From assembly GCA_022059125.1 (NCBI GenBank), contig JAEUWY010000020.1:620001-684000 (forward strand): a stretch of DNA of 64,000 bases, written 5' to 3'. Numbering within the stretch: the stretch's first letter is position 1; each line of letters begins with the position of its first letter. Positions 53,549 to 64,000 of this stretch are shown here, in pieces. Source of the DNA: Corynespora cassiicola. Taxonomy: Eukaryota > Ascomycota > Dothideomycetes > Pleosporales > Corynesporascaceae. Under the pieces are notes generated by a model. That model searched no databases and had not been told where the DNA came from. It saw only the letters and a program-made list of their open reading frames with translations. The position numbers and the translations under genes are program-made.

Positions 53549-56500
53549 ATGGTTTCAACCACGACAAACGACTCAAACAGTGCCATCGCTATTGTGGGAC
53601 TGTCATGTCGTTTCCCTGGCGATGCTGCCACCCCATCCGGCTTCTGGGACCTGTTGAAGAACGGACTCAGTGGGTTCTCAGAGTCGACGAACAGGTACAA
53701 CGCAGAGGCGTTCCACCACCCACAAACCCAGGGCACACGCCAAAATGTGATACCGGTGAAAGGTGGATATTTCCTGAAACAGGATCCGTATGTGTTTGAC
53801 GCAGCCTTCTTCAACATCACCGCTACGGAAGCCATGGCTCTGGACCCAAGACAGCGCATCGCCATGGAGGTCGCCTACGAAGCACTCGAGAGTGCCGGCA
53901 TGCCACTGCAAAAGGTCAAAGGAACCCAGACAGCCTGCTTCCTGGGTGTCTCAATGAGTGACTATCGGGATGCTGTATCCCGTGACTTTGGGAACTTTCC
54001 AAAATACCAGATTCTTGGAGTTAGCGACGAAATGATTGCGAATCGAATATCTCACTTCTTAGATATACACGGTCCTAGCGCTACTGTACAATCAGCCTGC
54101 TCTTCGAGTCTTGTGGCAACCCATGTCGCCTGCCAGAGCCTACGGTCAGGGGAGTCATCAATGGCTATCGCAGGCGGGGTTGGCTTGATAACCCTGACGG
54201 ACGGTACCATGCACCTCACCAACCTAGGATTTCTTAACCCAAAGGGACATTCCATGTCGTTTGATGCCGACGCCAATGGATATGGTCGTGGCGAGGGTTG
54301 CGGCATTGTCATATTGAAGCGGTTGGACGACGCCATCCGAGATGGCGACACCATTCGCGCCGTCATCCGTGGCACTGGTGTCAACTCAGATGGCTGGACG
54401 CAGGGCGTGACAATGCCCTCATTAGAGGCCCAGGCGGCACTCATCACCCAAGTTTACGAGAGGAATGGGCTGGACTACGGCTCGACGCAGTACGTCGAGG
54501 CCCACGGCACGGGTACGAAGGTTGGTGACCCAATAGAAACAAGCGCCATCCACCGGACTATTGGCCAGCCTAAGACATCGTCACGCAAAAGGCTCTTCGT
54601 GGGTAGCGTCAAAGCAAACATCGGCCATCTAGAGGCGGCTGCGGGCGTTGCCAGCATCATCAAAGGTGTGCTGTCCCTCGAGCGAGGCCTAATTCCGCCA
54701 AATATCAACTTCTCCAAGCCGAATCCGGCGATTCCGCTCGATGAGTGGAACATGGCGGTGCCTACCAAGCTGACACCTTGGCCCGCTACCCACACGAAGC
54801 GCATGAGTATCAACGGCTTCGGAATGGGTGGCACAAATGGACATGTCGTCATGGACGCGTACAACGCCCCTGTAGACCTCAGTAATGGAGTAGTTGCGTC
54901 CAGGGACTACGTCAAGAGACTCTTCGTGTTGAGCAGCCACGACGAAGCTGGCCTCAAGCGTGTCGGCCAGTCACTCGCTAAACACTTGGAAAATGCCACA
55001 ACCGGCGTATCAAGCTCTTCGTACCTGGCCAATCTTGCACACACACTCGGAAAGGCCAGATCGGGGCTTGCATGGAAGGCGACGTGCGTCGCAGAGAATG
55101 TGGCAGAGCTGCGCGAACAGCTAACTACGACCGTCGGCGAAGATGCAGCGCGCGTTCCAAGCACTCCGGTACGCATTGGGTTTGTTTTCACGGGCCAAGG
55201 CGCCCAGTGGGCTCGTATGGGCATTGAGATGCTGGAGCGACCTGTGTTCAGCGCCTCGATGGCGAAATCTGCCAAGTTTCTCAAAGAGATGGGCTGTGAC
55301 TGGGACCCGGTCACGGAATTATCCAAGGGACAGGCAGAGTCGCGACTAGGCGTGCCAGAGATCAGCCAGCCCATCTGCTCGGTGCTACAAATAGCCCTCG
55401 TCGATGAACTACGATCGTGGGGCGTCACACCATCCGGCGTGGTCGGCCATTCCAGCGGTGAAATTGGAGCAGCCTACACCATGGGGGCTCTATCCCACCG
55501 TGACGCCCTGGCGGCTGCTTACTTTAGAGGTACGGCCTCGGCTGGTCTAATGAAGAAGAAGCTGAGTGGAGGTATGATGGCGGTGGGCTGCTCCCAAGAC
55601 GAGATGCAGGAATTGATGAAGGAGACGAAGCTCAAAGCAACCGTTGCCTGTGTCAATTCGCCTTCCAATGTCACCGTCTCGGGCGATGTCGTCACGCTCG
55701 ATGCTCTCAAAGTGGTTCTCGACAAGCGCAACGTCTTTGCTAGACGGTTGAAGGTCGAAGTTGCTTACCATTCCCCGCACATGCATCTCTGCTCAGGAGA
55801 ATACTATGCCTCCATCGCAGATGTAGGACAGGAAACGGTCGAAAGACAACCTGTTACAATGGTCTCCAGTGTCCTTGGGCATGAGGTCGAAGCTGAGCAG
55901 CTAGGACCCTACTACTGGGTCCAGAATCTCATAAACCCGGTGTTGTTCGCCGACTCCCTGAAAGAGATGGTGTCGCCAGCCGAAGCTAACGGGGAGAAAG
56001 TCATTGACCTGCTCGTGGAGATTGGCCCGCATAGCGCCCTAGGCGGACCTGCTGAGCAGATCCTGTCTTTCCACGGAATCAAAAATGTCGATTACACCTC
56101 AATGCTTGTGCGCGGCCAAAGCGCACTTGACACTGGCATGAGTCTGGCGGCCGAATTCTTCCGCCGCGGAGTGTCCATAGATGTGTCTAAAGCCAACGGC
56201 GATTCCCACTGCAAATTGCTGACCGACCTTCCTTCGTATGCCTGGAACCACTCCAAGAAGTTCAATGCCATCAGCCGCGCGCAGCGAGAACAGTACGCAC
56301 AGCAATTCCCAACGAAAAGTCTCCTTGGTGCAATGATGCCGACCATGGACGAAGAAGAGCGCGTCTGGCGAAGCTTTGTCAATCTCGATAACGAGCCCTG
56401 GCTTCGCGATCACGTAGCTGGACCGAATGTGCTGTTCCCTGCCGCCGGCATGGTCAGTATAGCACTCGAGGCAGCCCAACAGATTGTGGATGCGGGCAAG

Positions 56501-59500
56501 ACGCCACTTGCCTTTAAGCTACGTGACATTAGCTTTTTGGCAGCCATGGCTATCACCGATGGCACAGCAACAGAGATCACCGTTCATTTGCGGCCGCACA
56601 TTCCAGCTACTTCTGGTTCCACGCCAGCAGCTTGGTGGGAGTTCACCGTATCTTCGTGCCCCGGAGTTACCGGCCAGTTGCGCAAAAACTGCCGTGGTTT
56701 GCTGAGCGTTGTCTACGAGCAGACAAGAAGCTCTTACATGGTGCAGGAAGACGCTTTGGTCGAAGCCACCCGTATTGCCGACTACCATCGCATTCTGAAG
56801 GAATGTCCTGAGACTTGTACCAAGGCGCACTTTTACGAGCGCTGGCTCAAGTCATCCATGGCGTACGGCGAGACATTCCAGGGCATGGAGAACGTCCACC
56901 CTGGTGTTGATAAGACCTGCTACGAAGTCAAGGTAGTCGACATTGGGGAGACGTTTACAAGAGGAAAGTTGGATCGACCGTTCCTTGTCAGTCCGGCAAC
57001 TCTCGACACCGCGTGGCAGGGCATATTGGGCAGCAGGTGCGAGACCGACGATAGCGGCGACGTGGATTTTGGATTCAACAAGCTCTTGCTGCCAACGTTC
57101 ATTGGCGAGCTCGATATCTCCCTTGACATACCGGCCGATGTGGGCTATCTAATGCCGGGTTCCTGTCGCTCGTATCGACACGGTTTCAATGAATTTTCGG
57201 CAAACATCAATCTGTACGACAAAGACTTATCAAAGGTTCTCATGTCCGTTAGTGACTTCCGTTTGTCGCAGGTGGAGACTGATGACTCGGAAATGCCGGC
57301 TGAAGGGGGCAGCGTTGACCCGGCTGACATCACGTCGATGGTTCACTGGAACTACGCTCTGGATGTTATGGAACCTGCAGAAATCAGTGAAGCCATCTTG
57401 AGCGCCGGTGCCACGACAGCCGATGACAAACTTGTTCAAGTAAGTGAATTCCCTCTTTTTTGAAGAGCGAGGAAGATCAAGATGCTAATGTTATTGACCC
57501 GCAGCTTATTAAAATGGTGATCCATAAACGTCCGGAATCCAAAGTTGTCGAACTAGTGCAAAATTGGGATATGTTGTCTGATGCAGTAATCAGCAAATTT
57601 CCCAAAGGTATCATCCTTCCTACTCAGGTTCGTTACGCTGTAGTCAACAGCGCTGAACCGGAAGCACACACGGACAAGGATGCATTTGGACGGGCATTCC
57701 ACTTGCACACTTCGGATAAGCCTTCAGGTGTAGAAATTACACCTACGGAGCTATTTATAATCCCTCACCAAGTTAGCTCTCAGCTCACAGAAGGCCTCGA
57801 CAGCATTTTAGAGTTGCTGTTCCGCAAAGTTAAACCTGCCGACGATGCTTTCGTGGTCATGGCTGCTCCTGCTGCTGCGGGCGGTTTGTTGAAGGCCAAG
57901 GGCTTTAACCTCGTGACCTCCGTGCCAGTGGGTACTGAATCTCTCTTTTTGTGCAAGTACATTGGCAACAAGCAGATGACGAATGGCAATGGCGTCCATG
58001 CACAACATGAGAAGGTTACTATTTTCGAGCCGACCACGCCATCGTCTGAGGAGCAGTCATTTTCGAAGCAACTGCAAGATCAGCTCAAGGACCAAGGCTA
58101 CGCTGTCACGACCAAGGCAGGGGTTTCTGAAGCTGATCCCATCCACGACAAAGTGTGTGTTTCATTGCTGGAGCTGCAGAACCCGGTGCTGGAGAACCTT
58201 TCTGAGCCCGATTTTCAAAGCCTGCGGAAATTGTGGGTGGGTTGTGAGCGCTTGCTCTGGATTACTGGGGGGAGTAGCCCTTCGATGGGGATGGTCGACG
58301 GTCTCTCGCGATGCGTCAATATAGAGGTTGCTGGGGCCAAATTCCAGGTCTTGCATCTCACCAGCGGGGGAGTGCAGAATGGATCCGATCTCGTAACGCG
58401 CGTACTCTCGTCATCCGACAAGACTGCAGACAACGAGTTCCGGGAACTAGGAGGTCTTCTTCAGGTACCTCGCATGTACAAGAGTTTTGAGGAAGACGAG
58501 AAGATTCGCCACCACCTCGAGGATACTACGAGGGTCATCAGCCTCGACGATAATAAGGCTAGCTTCCGTCTCACCATCGGCAAACCTGGACTCTTAGACA
58601 GTCTGCATTTCGTTCGCGAGGAGAGCGAGCTCGCAATACCGCTCGCCGACAACGAGCTGGAGTTGGATATCAAGAACACAGGTCTCAACTTCCGAGACGT
58701 CATGGCGTCTATGGGACTGGTTCCCGTCATGGCTCTCGGCCAGGAAGCTAGCGGCATTGTGATACGGACAGGTAGCCGGGCAGCAGAGTTTTACAAGCCA
58801 GGTGATCGCGTGAGTGCCTTGTCAGTGGGCGGAACGCATGCAACCAAGGCTCGGTGTGATTACCGTGTTGCGGCAAAGCTTCCTGACACCATATCCTTTG
58901 CAGAGGGAGCGGCAGCGCCAATGGTGCACGCCGCGGCATACTATGCCCTGGTTAAACTCGCAAAACTTCGTCATGGCCAGTCCGTCTTGGTGCACGCTGC
59001 GGCAGGAGGTTTAGGTCAGGCTGCGGTGCAGCTGGCTAAACATCTTGGTCTAGTTATCTACGTTACTGTGGGCACGGAAGACAAGCGCCGCTTTGTTATC
59101 GAGCACCACGGCATTCCCGATGAGCACATTTTCAATTCGAGGGATGCCAGCTTCGCTAAAGGTATACAGCGGGTAACGGGAGGCCGTGGTGTTGACTGCG
59201 TCCTCAATTCGCTATCTGGAGAGCTTCTTCGCGTCTCTTGGACCTGCCTTGCCACCTTTGGAACCTTCGTTGAAGTCGGTTTGCGCGACATCACTGACAA
59301 CATGCGGCTTGACATGCGACCTTTTAGCAAAAGTGTCACTTTCACCTCTCTCGATATACCAACTCTAATCAACCAAGACCCGGCGGCAATAGGCGAAGCC
59401 CTTGGTGAGGTCTTCAAACTCTTGCACGAAGGCACTCTCAAGGTGCCGCAGCCCTTAAGCCTGTACCCTGTGGGCCAGATTGAGCAAGCTTTCCGCACTA

Positions 59501-60756
59501 TGCAGACAGGGAGGCATCGTGGCAAGATTGTCCTGTCGTTTGATCAAGAAGATAAGCCTACAGCTCCTGTGCTGTGCAAGGCCAAGGATTCATTCAAGCT
59601 GAAATCCAACGCGACGTTTCTGTTCGTTGGAGGTCTAGGTGGTCTCGGCCGTAGTCTGGCTAGAGAGTTTGTCGCATCTGGAGCTCGTCATATCGCCTTT
59701 ATATCGAGATCCGGTGACACCAAGTCCGAAGCAAAGGCTACCATCGATGAGTTGGCATCGCACGGTGCACAAGTGAAGGTATTCGCTTGTGACGTTGCCG
59801 ACAAAACGTCCTTCCTTGCCGCTATGGAACAATGCTCGCAGAAGATGCCGCCCATCAAGGGAGTGATACAGATGGCCATGGTACTTCGCGACGTTCTGAT
59901 CGAGAACATGTCCTACGAGGAATGGACGACACCCATACGACCAAAAGTCCAAGGAACATGGAATCTGCACGAATACTTCGGCCCAGAACGGCCGCTCGAC
60001 TTTATGATCTTCTGCTCTTCCTTCTCAGGCCTCTGCGGCAGCCCCGGACAGGCCCAATACGGCGCTGGCAACACATTCCAAGACGCCCTAGCCCACCACC
60101 GCCGCAACCAAGGACTCAAGGCCATCTCAGTCAATCTGGGAATCATGCTCTCCGTCGGCATCCTAGCCGAGATGGGCGACCATACATTCAAGCTGTGGGA
60201 AGACGTCCTCGGCATCCGCAATAACAGCTTCCACTCCCTCGTAAAAAGCCTCGCCAGTCAGGAGAAAAACGCAGCCCTCGCCGCACCATCCTACCCCACA
60301 CAAGTCTGCCTCGGCCTAGGAACCGCCGACATCATAGCAACCCACCGTCTCCCCAACCCGCCATGGTTCACAGACCCCCGCTTCAAACCCCTCACCGTCG
60401 CCAGCGCCTCCGCCTCACCCACCACCACGGATGGCAGCCCCGGCGCCACCGCCGCCACCGCATCGCTCGCATCGCGCCTCTCGCAGGCCTCCACCAACGA
60501 CGAAGCTACCGCCGTCATCACGGAAGCCCTTGTCGCTAAGATTGCGGATATCTTGCGTATTCCCGCCTCCGAGATCGATGCGCGCCGCCCGTTGTACTCG
60601 TACGGCGTCGACTCGCTTGTGGCGCTCGAGCTGCGCAATTGGATTACACGTGAGATTAAGGCGAATATGGCGCTTTTGGATCTACTAGCTGCGGTGCCTA
60701 TGGAGGAGTTTGCGGGGCTGGTGGCGGGGAAGAGTAAGTTGGTTGTAACCGCTTAG
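53549..60756 (+). CDS. highly reducing polyketide synthase (KS-AT-DH-ER-KR-ACP)
   Basis: A 2380-residue type I iterative PKS in two exons, 53549-57439 and 57505-60756. The 65-bp phase-0 intron has a GTAAGT donor, GCTAATG branch and GCAG acceptor. I take ATG 53549 (MVSTTTNDSNSAIAIVG); no earlier ATG fits. Domains and residues are: KS with Cys184 (QSACSSS), EAHGTGTKVGDP and KANIGHLEAA; AT with FTGQGAQWA and GHSSGEIG (Ser635); DH with the HxxxGxxxxP motif (DHVAGPNVLFPAAG, His955); ER with HAAAGGLGQAA (from residue 1794); KR with GGLGGLGRS (from 2006) and Tyr2149; ACP with GVDSLVALE (Ser2334). No C-methyltransferase motif is visible between DH and ER. There is no TE, so the chain must be handed on, by inference to the SAT domain of the NR-PKS. 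Confidence 0.95.
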
Positions 60757-62036
60757 GTTGGCTTGACTTGGTTTGGTTCGGGAGAGAGGGGAGGGGAGGG
60801 AGGGAGGGAAGTGGGGTGATTTTTTTTTTTTACCTTAGGGTGGAGATACTTGCTGGTTATGGCGTGGAGGAGGAGTTTTTTTAATAGGTTTATGGATCTT
60901 GGTTTTTTTTTTTTTTGTATGTGTGATGGAATGGGTGGGGAGGGGATTGGGACTGCATTATATATATCTTGTACGTTATGCGTTAAACGTTATATGTTAG
61001 ACGTTAGACGTTATAAATGGAGACTGAGAAAGAGTCCTTCCTCCTCCTCCTCTCCTCCTCCTCCTCTTCTTCTTCTTCCAGATGGCATTGGCTCAAACTA
61101 TCGCTCCTGTGAGAATCTTGGGTAGATTGTGGTGTATTTATTTTTTGTTACTTGTTGCGTTTTTTTTGTTGTGCTGTGCTGTGTTGCTGTGTCTCTGGGG
61201 GAAATATGTGGGGATTAGTGAGAATTAGATTGGGGGAGTGAGGTTTCGGCTGTTTTTGTATGAAGGTGGTGTTCTAAAAAAAAGTAGCCTAGTTAAATTA
61301 ATAGTATTTTAGTTTTACAGCTTAAAGCCTAATACTAAATAGTATAACTTAGAAGAAAAGTAATTAACACTTAGGAGGGAGGCGGTTAATACTTAGAGGG
61401 CGTTGACGTCTCCCTTAAACATACAACTCAAATGCGCCGCGCCCACCTCCTACACAAAAAAAAGTAAAGCGATTATGTAATGGTACAGGGCCAAACTAAT
61501 TACTGAACTAGGGAGAAAGTAAAAACCTGTAGGCCTTGTACGAAGGACATTCCAAAACTACAGAGCTATCTAGAGAATCTTTGTGCTTAAATATATCTTA
61601 TCTTGCCTTCCTGTAGGTTTGAACTTGGTGCGGAGCTGAACATATCCCGTGTGTGGCTTGGCCTGAGGCAACTAAGTCCATCCGTTAATTCGGATAAGAG
61701 CCGGAGTGTATTCGGTGCCTGGCCGGGCCGTGTAGCTTCGCGTGTTTGTCTGGGGCGAACCTTAAAATGTTTAATTGCGTCACAGATTGGTCCTGTTCAT
61801 ATTCGCGAATTGCCGTCAGCATTGCTAATTCTGACAGTGGGGGCGCATTCCACAAGGCTGGATACGAGCAGAGCTCCTGATGCCTTCGCTTAGCTTACGT
61901 AAGAAGCCAGCATTGCGCCACTGGTTAAAAAGAGCGCGAGCGAAACTTTAAATCGAGTCAATGTGTCTTACGAAACAACAACCTAGGCCTCCAATTACAT
62001 GCCCAAATTGTCAACAACCAAGGGAGTGTGAAACTG
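60757..62036. other. intergenic, HR-PKS 3' flank and regulator promoter
   Basis: This holds poly-T and G-rich runs just after the HR-PKS stop, a CTC/CTT microsatellite at 61038-61078, and a very AT-rich, TA-step-rich patch at 61270-61380. I see no supported gene. Confidence 0.5.
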
Positions 62037-63587
62037 ATGATCCACGTCAACCCCTCTAAAGTGCAAAACCGGCGTGCATGCAACCGATGTCACCAGGCCA
62101 AGCTTAAATGCGTTTTGGAAGGTAGCCGACAATGCCAGCGTTGTAAGCGGTCCAACATCGAATGCACTTTTAGCCCACCCACCCGGATACAGCGCCAGCA
62201 TGCTCAGGCTCGATCGATATTGTCGACTTCAACCAACCGCACCGACTGCTGGCCAGATGTTGAAATGGATTGGGAGCTTCTCTTGGAGCCCTCTGTCCTG
62301 ACCACCTTCGTTTTGGACACGGACCACCAGGTAGATAACGAAAACCCCGCATCTGCTCCCAACCCCACGTGCATAGTGCACAACAACCAGAACTACAATC
62401 AAAACTGTGCAGCCCGTTCCGCTAGCCAGGACGAGCTATTGACACCTACGCCATTGTTTGATGTGTCATCCAACAGTACTACATTTGCGTCATCGATCCC
62501 CGCAACGAGTACTTATACTGGCTATAATGGGTCACCGATGCCTATATCGTCCACTGGTCCTACATTCGCGCCGTCAATCCCCACAACGAGTACTTATACT
62601 GGCTATAATGGGTCACCGATGCCTATATCGTCCACTGGTCCTACATTCGCGCCGTCAATCCCCACAACGAGTACTTATACTGGCTATAATGGGTCACCGA
62701 TGCCTATATCGTCCACTGGTCCTACATTCGCGTCGTCGATCCCCACAACGAGTACTTATACTGGCTACAATGGGTCACCGATACCGGTATCATGCACATC
62801 TTCGGATCACGTAGCTGGAAGAAATGCCTCTGCTGCCTCTACACTATTGCCATTACCAGACAGTGAATCAGAGGAGCACGACGAACAACTGACTGACTTC
62901 GCATTCTGGGCAGACAAGATGGCGCCACTAAACGTGCAATTTACAAAGCACCTACAGTCCATCCCGCGCGTAAGCCCCGACAGCTCACATTACAGTAATG
63001 GCCACACTACAATACTGCCTCCGAGCGGGTCGCACAATTCCGACACTACTTTTCAACTTAGCGAATCTTTGATCAACATCCTGAGTGGCATGTGTTCTCA
63101 ATTGCCGCCCCTGCACGCCTCCGCGACTGCAAATGAGGACTGCTCGACAACATTTTTATTTTTAGACGAAGCTTCCTACCTTCTGATATTCTCTACATAT
63201 CTGCGCTTTTTAGAGACTCAAGACGCAGTTTACCGCTATCTGCTAGCCTGCCTTGTCCATAAACATGAGACCGCGACCACCGGATCCTGCTTTTACCTGC
63301 CAAAGCTGACCATCGGGTCATTTGCACTGGCTATGACGTCTAAGACACGGCCTCTGCTTTTTGTTAACCTCATGGAATCTATGCTGGCTCAAGCCAAGAA
63401 TTTTATCCATCGCCTAGCCTCTGTCAAGGGTACCTCAGGAAACAATAGCAATGCGGAGTGTTTCAGTAGCTTATCGCCTATCGTCGAGCCGACCTTTGCA
63501 CTGCAGGCCATCCAGACAAGAGAGGCTGCTGTACTAAATCTAATCGGGCGCGTTAAAGAAATATTGGCGCAATCAAAGTCCACTTAG
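62037..63587 (+). CDS. Zn2Cys6 transcription factor, likely cluster regulator
   Basis: A 516-residue protein. The first ATG in the frame is 62037, 14 codons before the zinc cluster. The binuclear cluster is C15-x2-C18-x6-C25-x7-C33-x2-C36-x6-C43, followed by a basic linker (RIQRQHAQARS). Residues about 155-250 hold four tandem copies of a 27-residue Ser/Thr/Pro/Gly/Tyr unit (81 bp in DNA). The C-terminal half has helices of the type seen in AflR-like regulators (LSESLINILSGMCSQ; LIFSTYLRFLETQDAVYRYL), but the common fungal_trans domain is not visible. It has no introns. Location beside the HR-PKS, in the same orientation, suggests pathway-specific activation of the PKS and tailoring genes; this is inference. 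Confidence 0.85.
   Translation: MIHVNPSKVQNRRACNRCHQAKLKCVLEGSRQCQRCKRSNIECTFSPPTRIQRQHAQARSILSTSTNRTDCWPDVEMDWELLLEPSVLTTFVLDTDHQVDNENPASAPNPTCIVHNNQNYNQNCAARSASQDELLTPTPLFDVSSNSTTFASSIPATSTYTGYNGSPMPISSTGPTFAPSIPTTSTYTGYNGSPMPISSTGPTFAPSIPTTSTYTGYNGSPMPISSTGPTFASSIPTTSTYTGYNGSPIPVSCTSSDHVAGRNASAASTLLPLPDSESEEHDEQLTDFAFWADKMAPLNVQFTKHLQSIPRVSPDSSHYSNGHTTILPPSGSHNSDTTFQLSESLINILSGMCSQLPPLHASATANEDCSTTFLFLDEASYLLIFSTYLRFLETQDAVYRYLLACLVHKHETATTGSCFYLPKLTIGSFALAMTSKTRPLLFVNLMESMLAQAKNFIHRLASVKGTSGNNSNAECFSSLSPIVEPTFALQAIQTREAAVLNLIGRVKEILAQSKST
62475..62790 (+). repeat. 81-bp coding minisatellite in the Zn2Cys6 gene
   Basis: About four head-to-tail copies of an 81-bp unit keep the frame and encode a 27-residue repeat containing TSTYTGYNGSPMPISS. 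The middle copies are almost identical at DNA level; the first and last copies carry changes, which suggests recent expansion from the middle. Confidence 0.9.
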
Positions 63588-64000
63588 AAACAATTACAGT
63601 TTTTTATTATACGTTACAACCAATAGAGTAATTAGATCTGTTATAAAAAATGTTATTAATATATTGTATACTACTTTTAAGGTCTACCAATGAAGCACGA
63701 TGCTAATGTTAAGAACACTAGTACTATAGGTGTCACATGAAGAAACAAATTCAATACTATTGTACAAAATAGACTGTTCGTAGTGCTTATGTAACATAAA
63801 CAACTGCTTCTATACGTTTAGCAAAGCAACACTGTGGAAAAAGATAAATAGATAAAAGCTACAAGACTTAAGTCTTTAAAATTCAGTAGATTGTCTACGC
63901 ACACCTTATAAAACCTAGTTATAAACCAACCGTACGATTGTAGGCAACGAAATTGTTAGAGGCCGGAGGCGGAAAAGCCTTCTTCCGGATTGGATGTAGT
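63588..64000. other. AT-rich right edge
   Basis: No gene is seen. The sequence is AT-rich until about 63940. Near the end, cggaaaagccttcttccg (63970-63987) is a CGG-N12-CCG inverted repeat like the one in the P450 promoter; it could belong to a further gene outside the window. Confidence 0.5.

Noticed and set aside
61603..61893. A 96-codon open frame between the HR-PKS and the regulator
   Set aside because: No recognisable motif. It may be part of the regulator's leader or of old repeat DNA; support is too weak to call a gene.
1..64000. tRNA, rRNA and CRISPR signals
   Set aside because: I looked for tRNA B-box-like strings and spaced repeats on both strands and found none that fit; CRISPR arrays are not expected in a fungal nuclear genome. 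A covariance-model scan would be decisive.

Overview
The window is a piece of a filamentous ascomycete genome (Pezizomycotina). The evidence is short introns of about 46-120 bp with GT/AG borders and CTAAC/CTGAC-like branch sites, one-gene-one-promoter layout, fungal housekeeping genes, and a fungal polyketide cluster. The order or species cannot be fixed from sequence alone.

Left part, about 1-33.3 kb, is a conserved housekeeping block. In order it holds the 3' end of a U2 snRNP SF3b subunit gene (CUS1/SF3B2), an RS-rich protein, RNA polymerase III subunit RPC2, a small F-box-like gene, a secretory-pathway membrane protein, alpha-tubulin, the replication adaptor SepB/Mcl1/Ctf4, a decayed F-box-like gene, the H2A.Z chaperone CHZ1, NADH glutamate synthase GLT1 and the mitochondrial inner-membrane protein YME2. 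I rebuilt exon structures by joining frames at splice signals. A 5-kb GC-rich stretch (18.1-23.1 kb) in front of GLT1 has no recognisable gene.

Right part, about 34.6-63.6 kb, is a secondary-metabolite cluster. It contains a cytochrome P450 (-), a phenol-hydroxylase-type FAD monooxygenase (-), an MFS exporter (+), a catechol-type O-methyltransferase (-), a non-reducing PKS (-; SAT-KS-AT-PT-ACP-TE, 2095 aa), a divergently transcribed highly reducing PKS (+; KS-AT-DH-ER-KR-ACP, 2380 aa) and a Zn2Cys6 regulator (+). An HR-PKS/NR-PKS pair with these domains and sizes is the signature of resorcylic or dihydroxyphenylacetic acid lactone assembly. By family knowledge, the HR-PKS makes a reduced chain, the SAT domain loads it on the NR-PKS, the PT domain closes the aromatic ring and the TE domain releases the macrolactone. 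There is no halogenase, so a radicicol-like chlorinated product is not expected from these genes. The FAD monooxygenase plus a COMT-type methyltransferase suggest extra ring hydroxylation followed by catechol methylation, which would be an unusual decoration.

AT-rich, probably RIP-mutated islands lie at the cluster edges and in its larger gaps. A G-rich, partly telomere-like tract sits at the boundary between the housekeeping block and the cluster.
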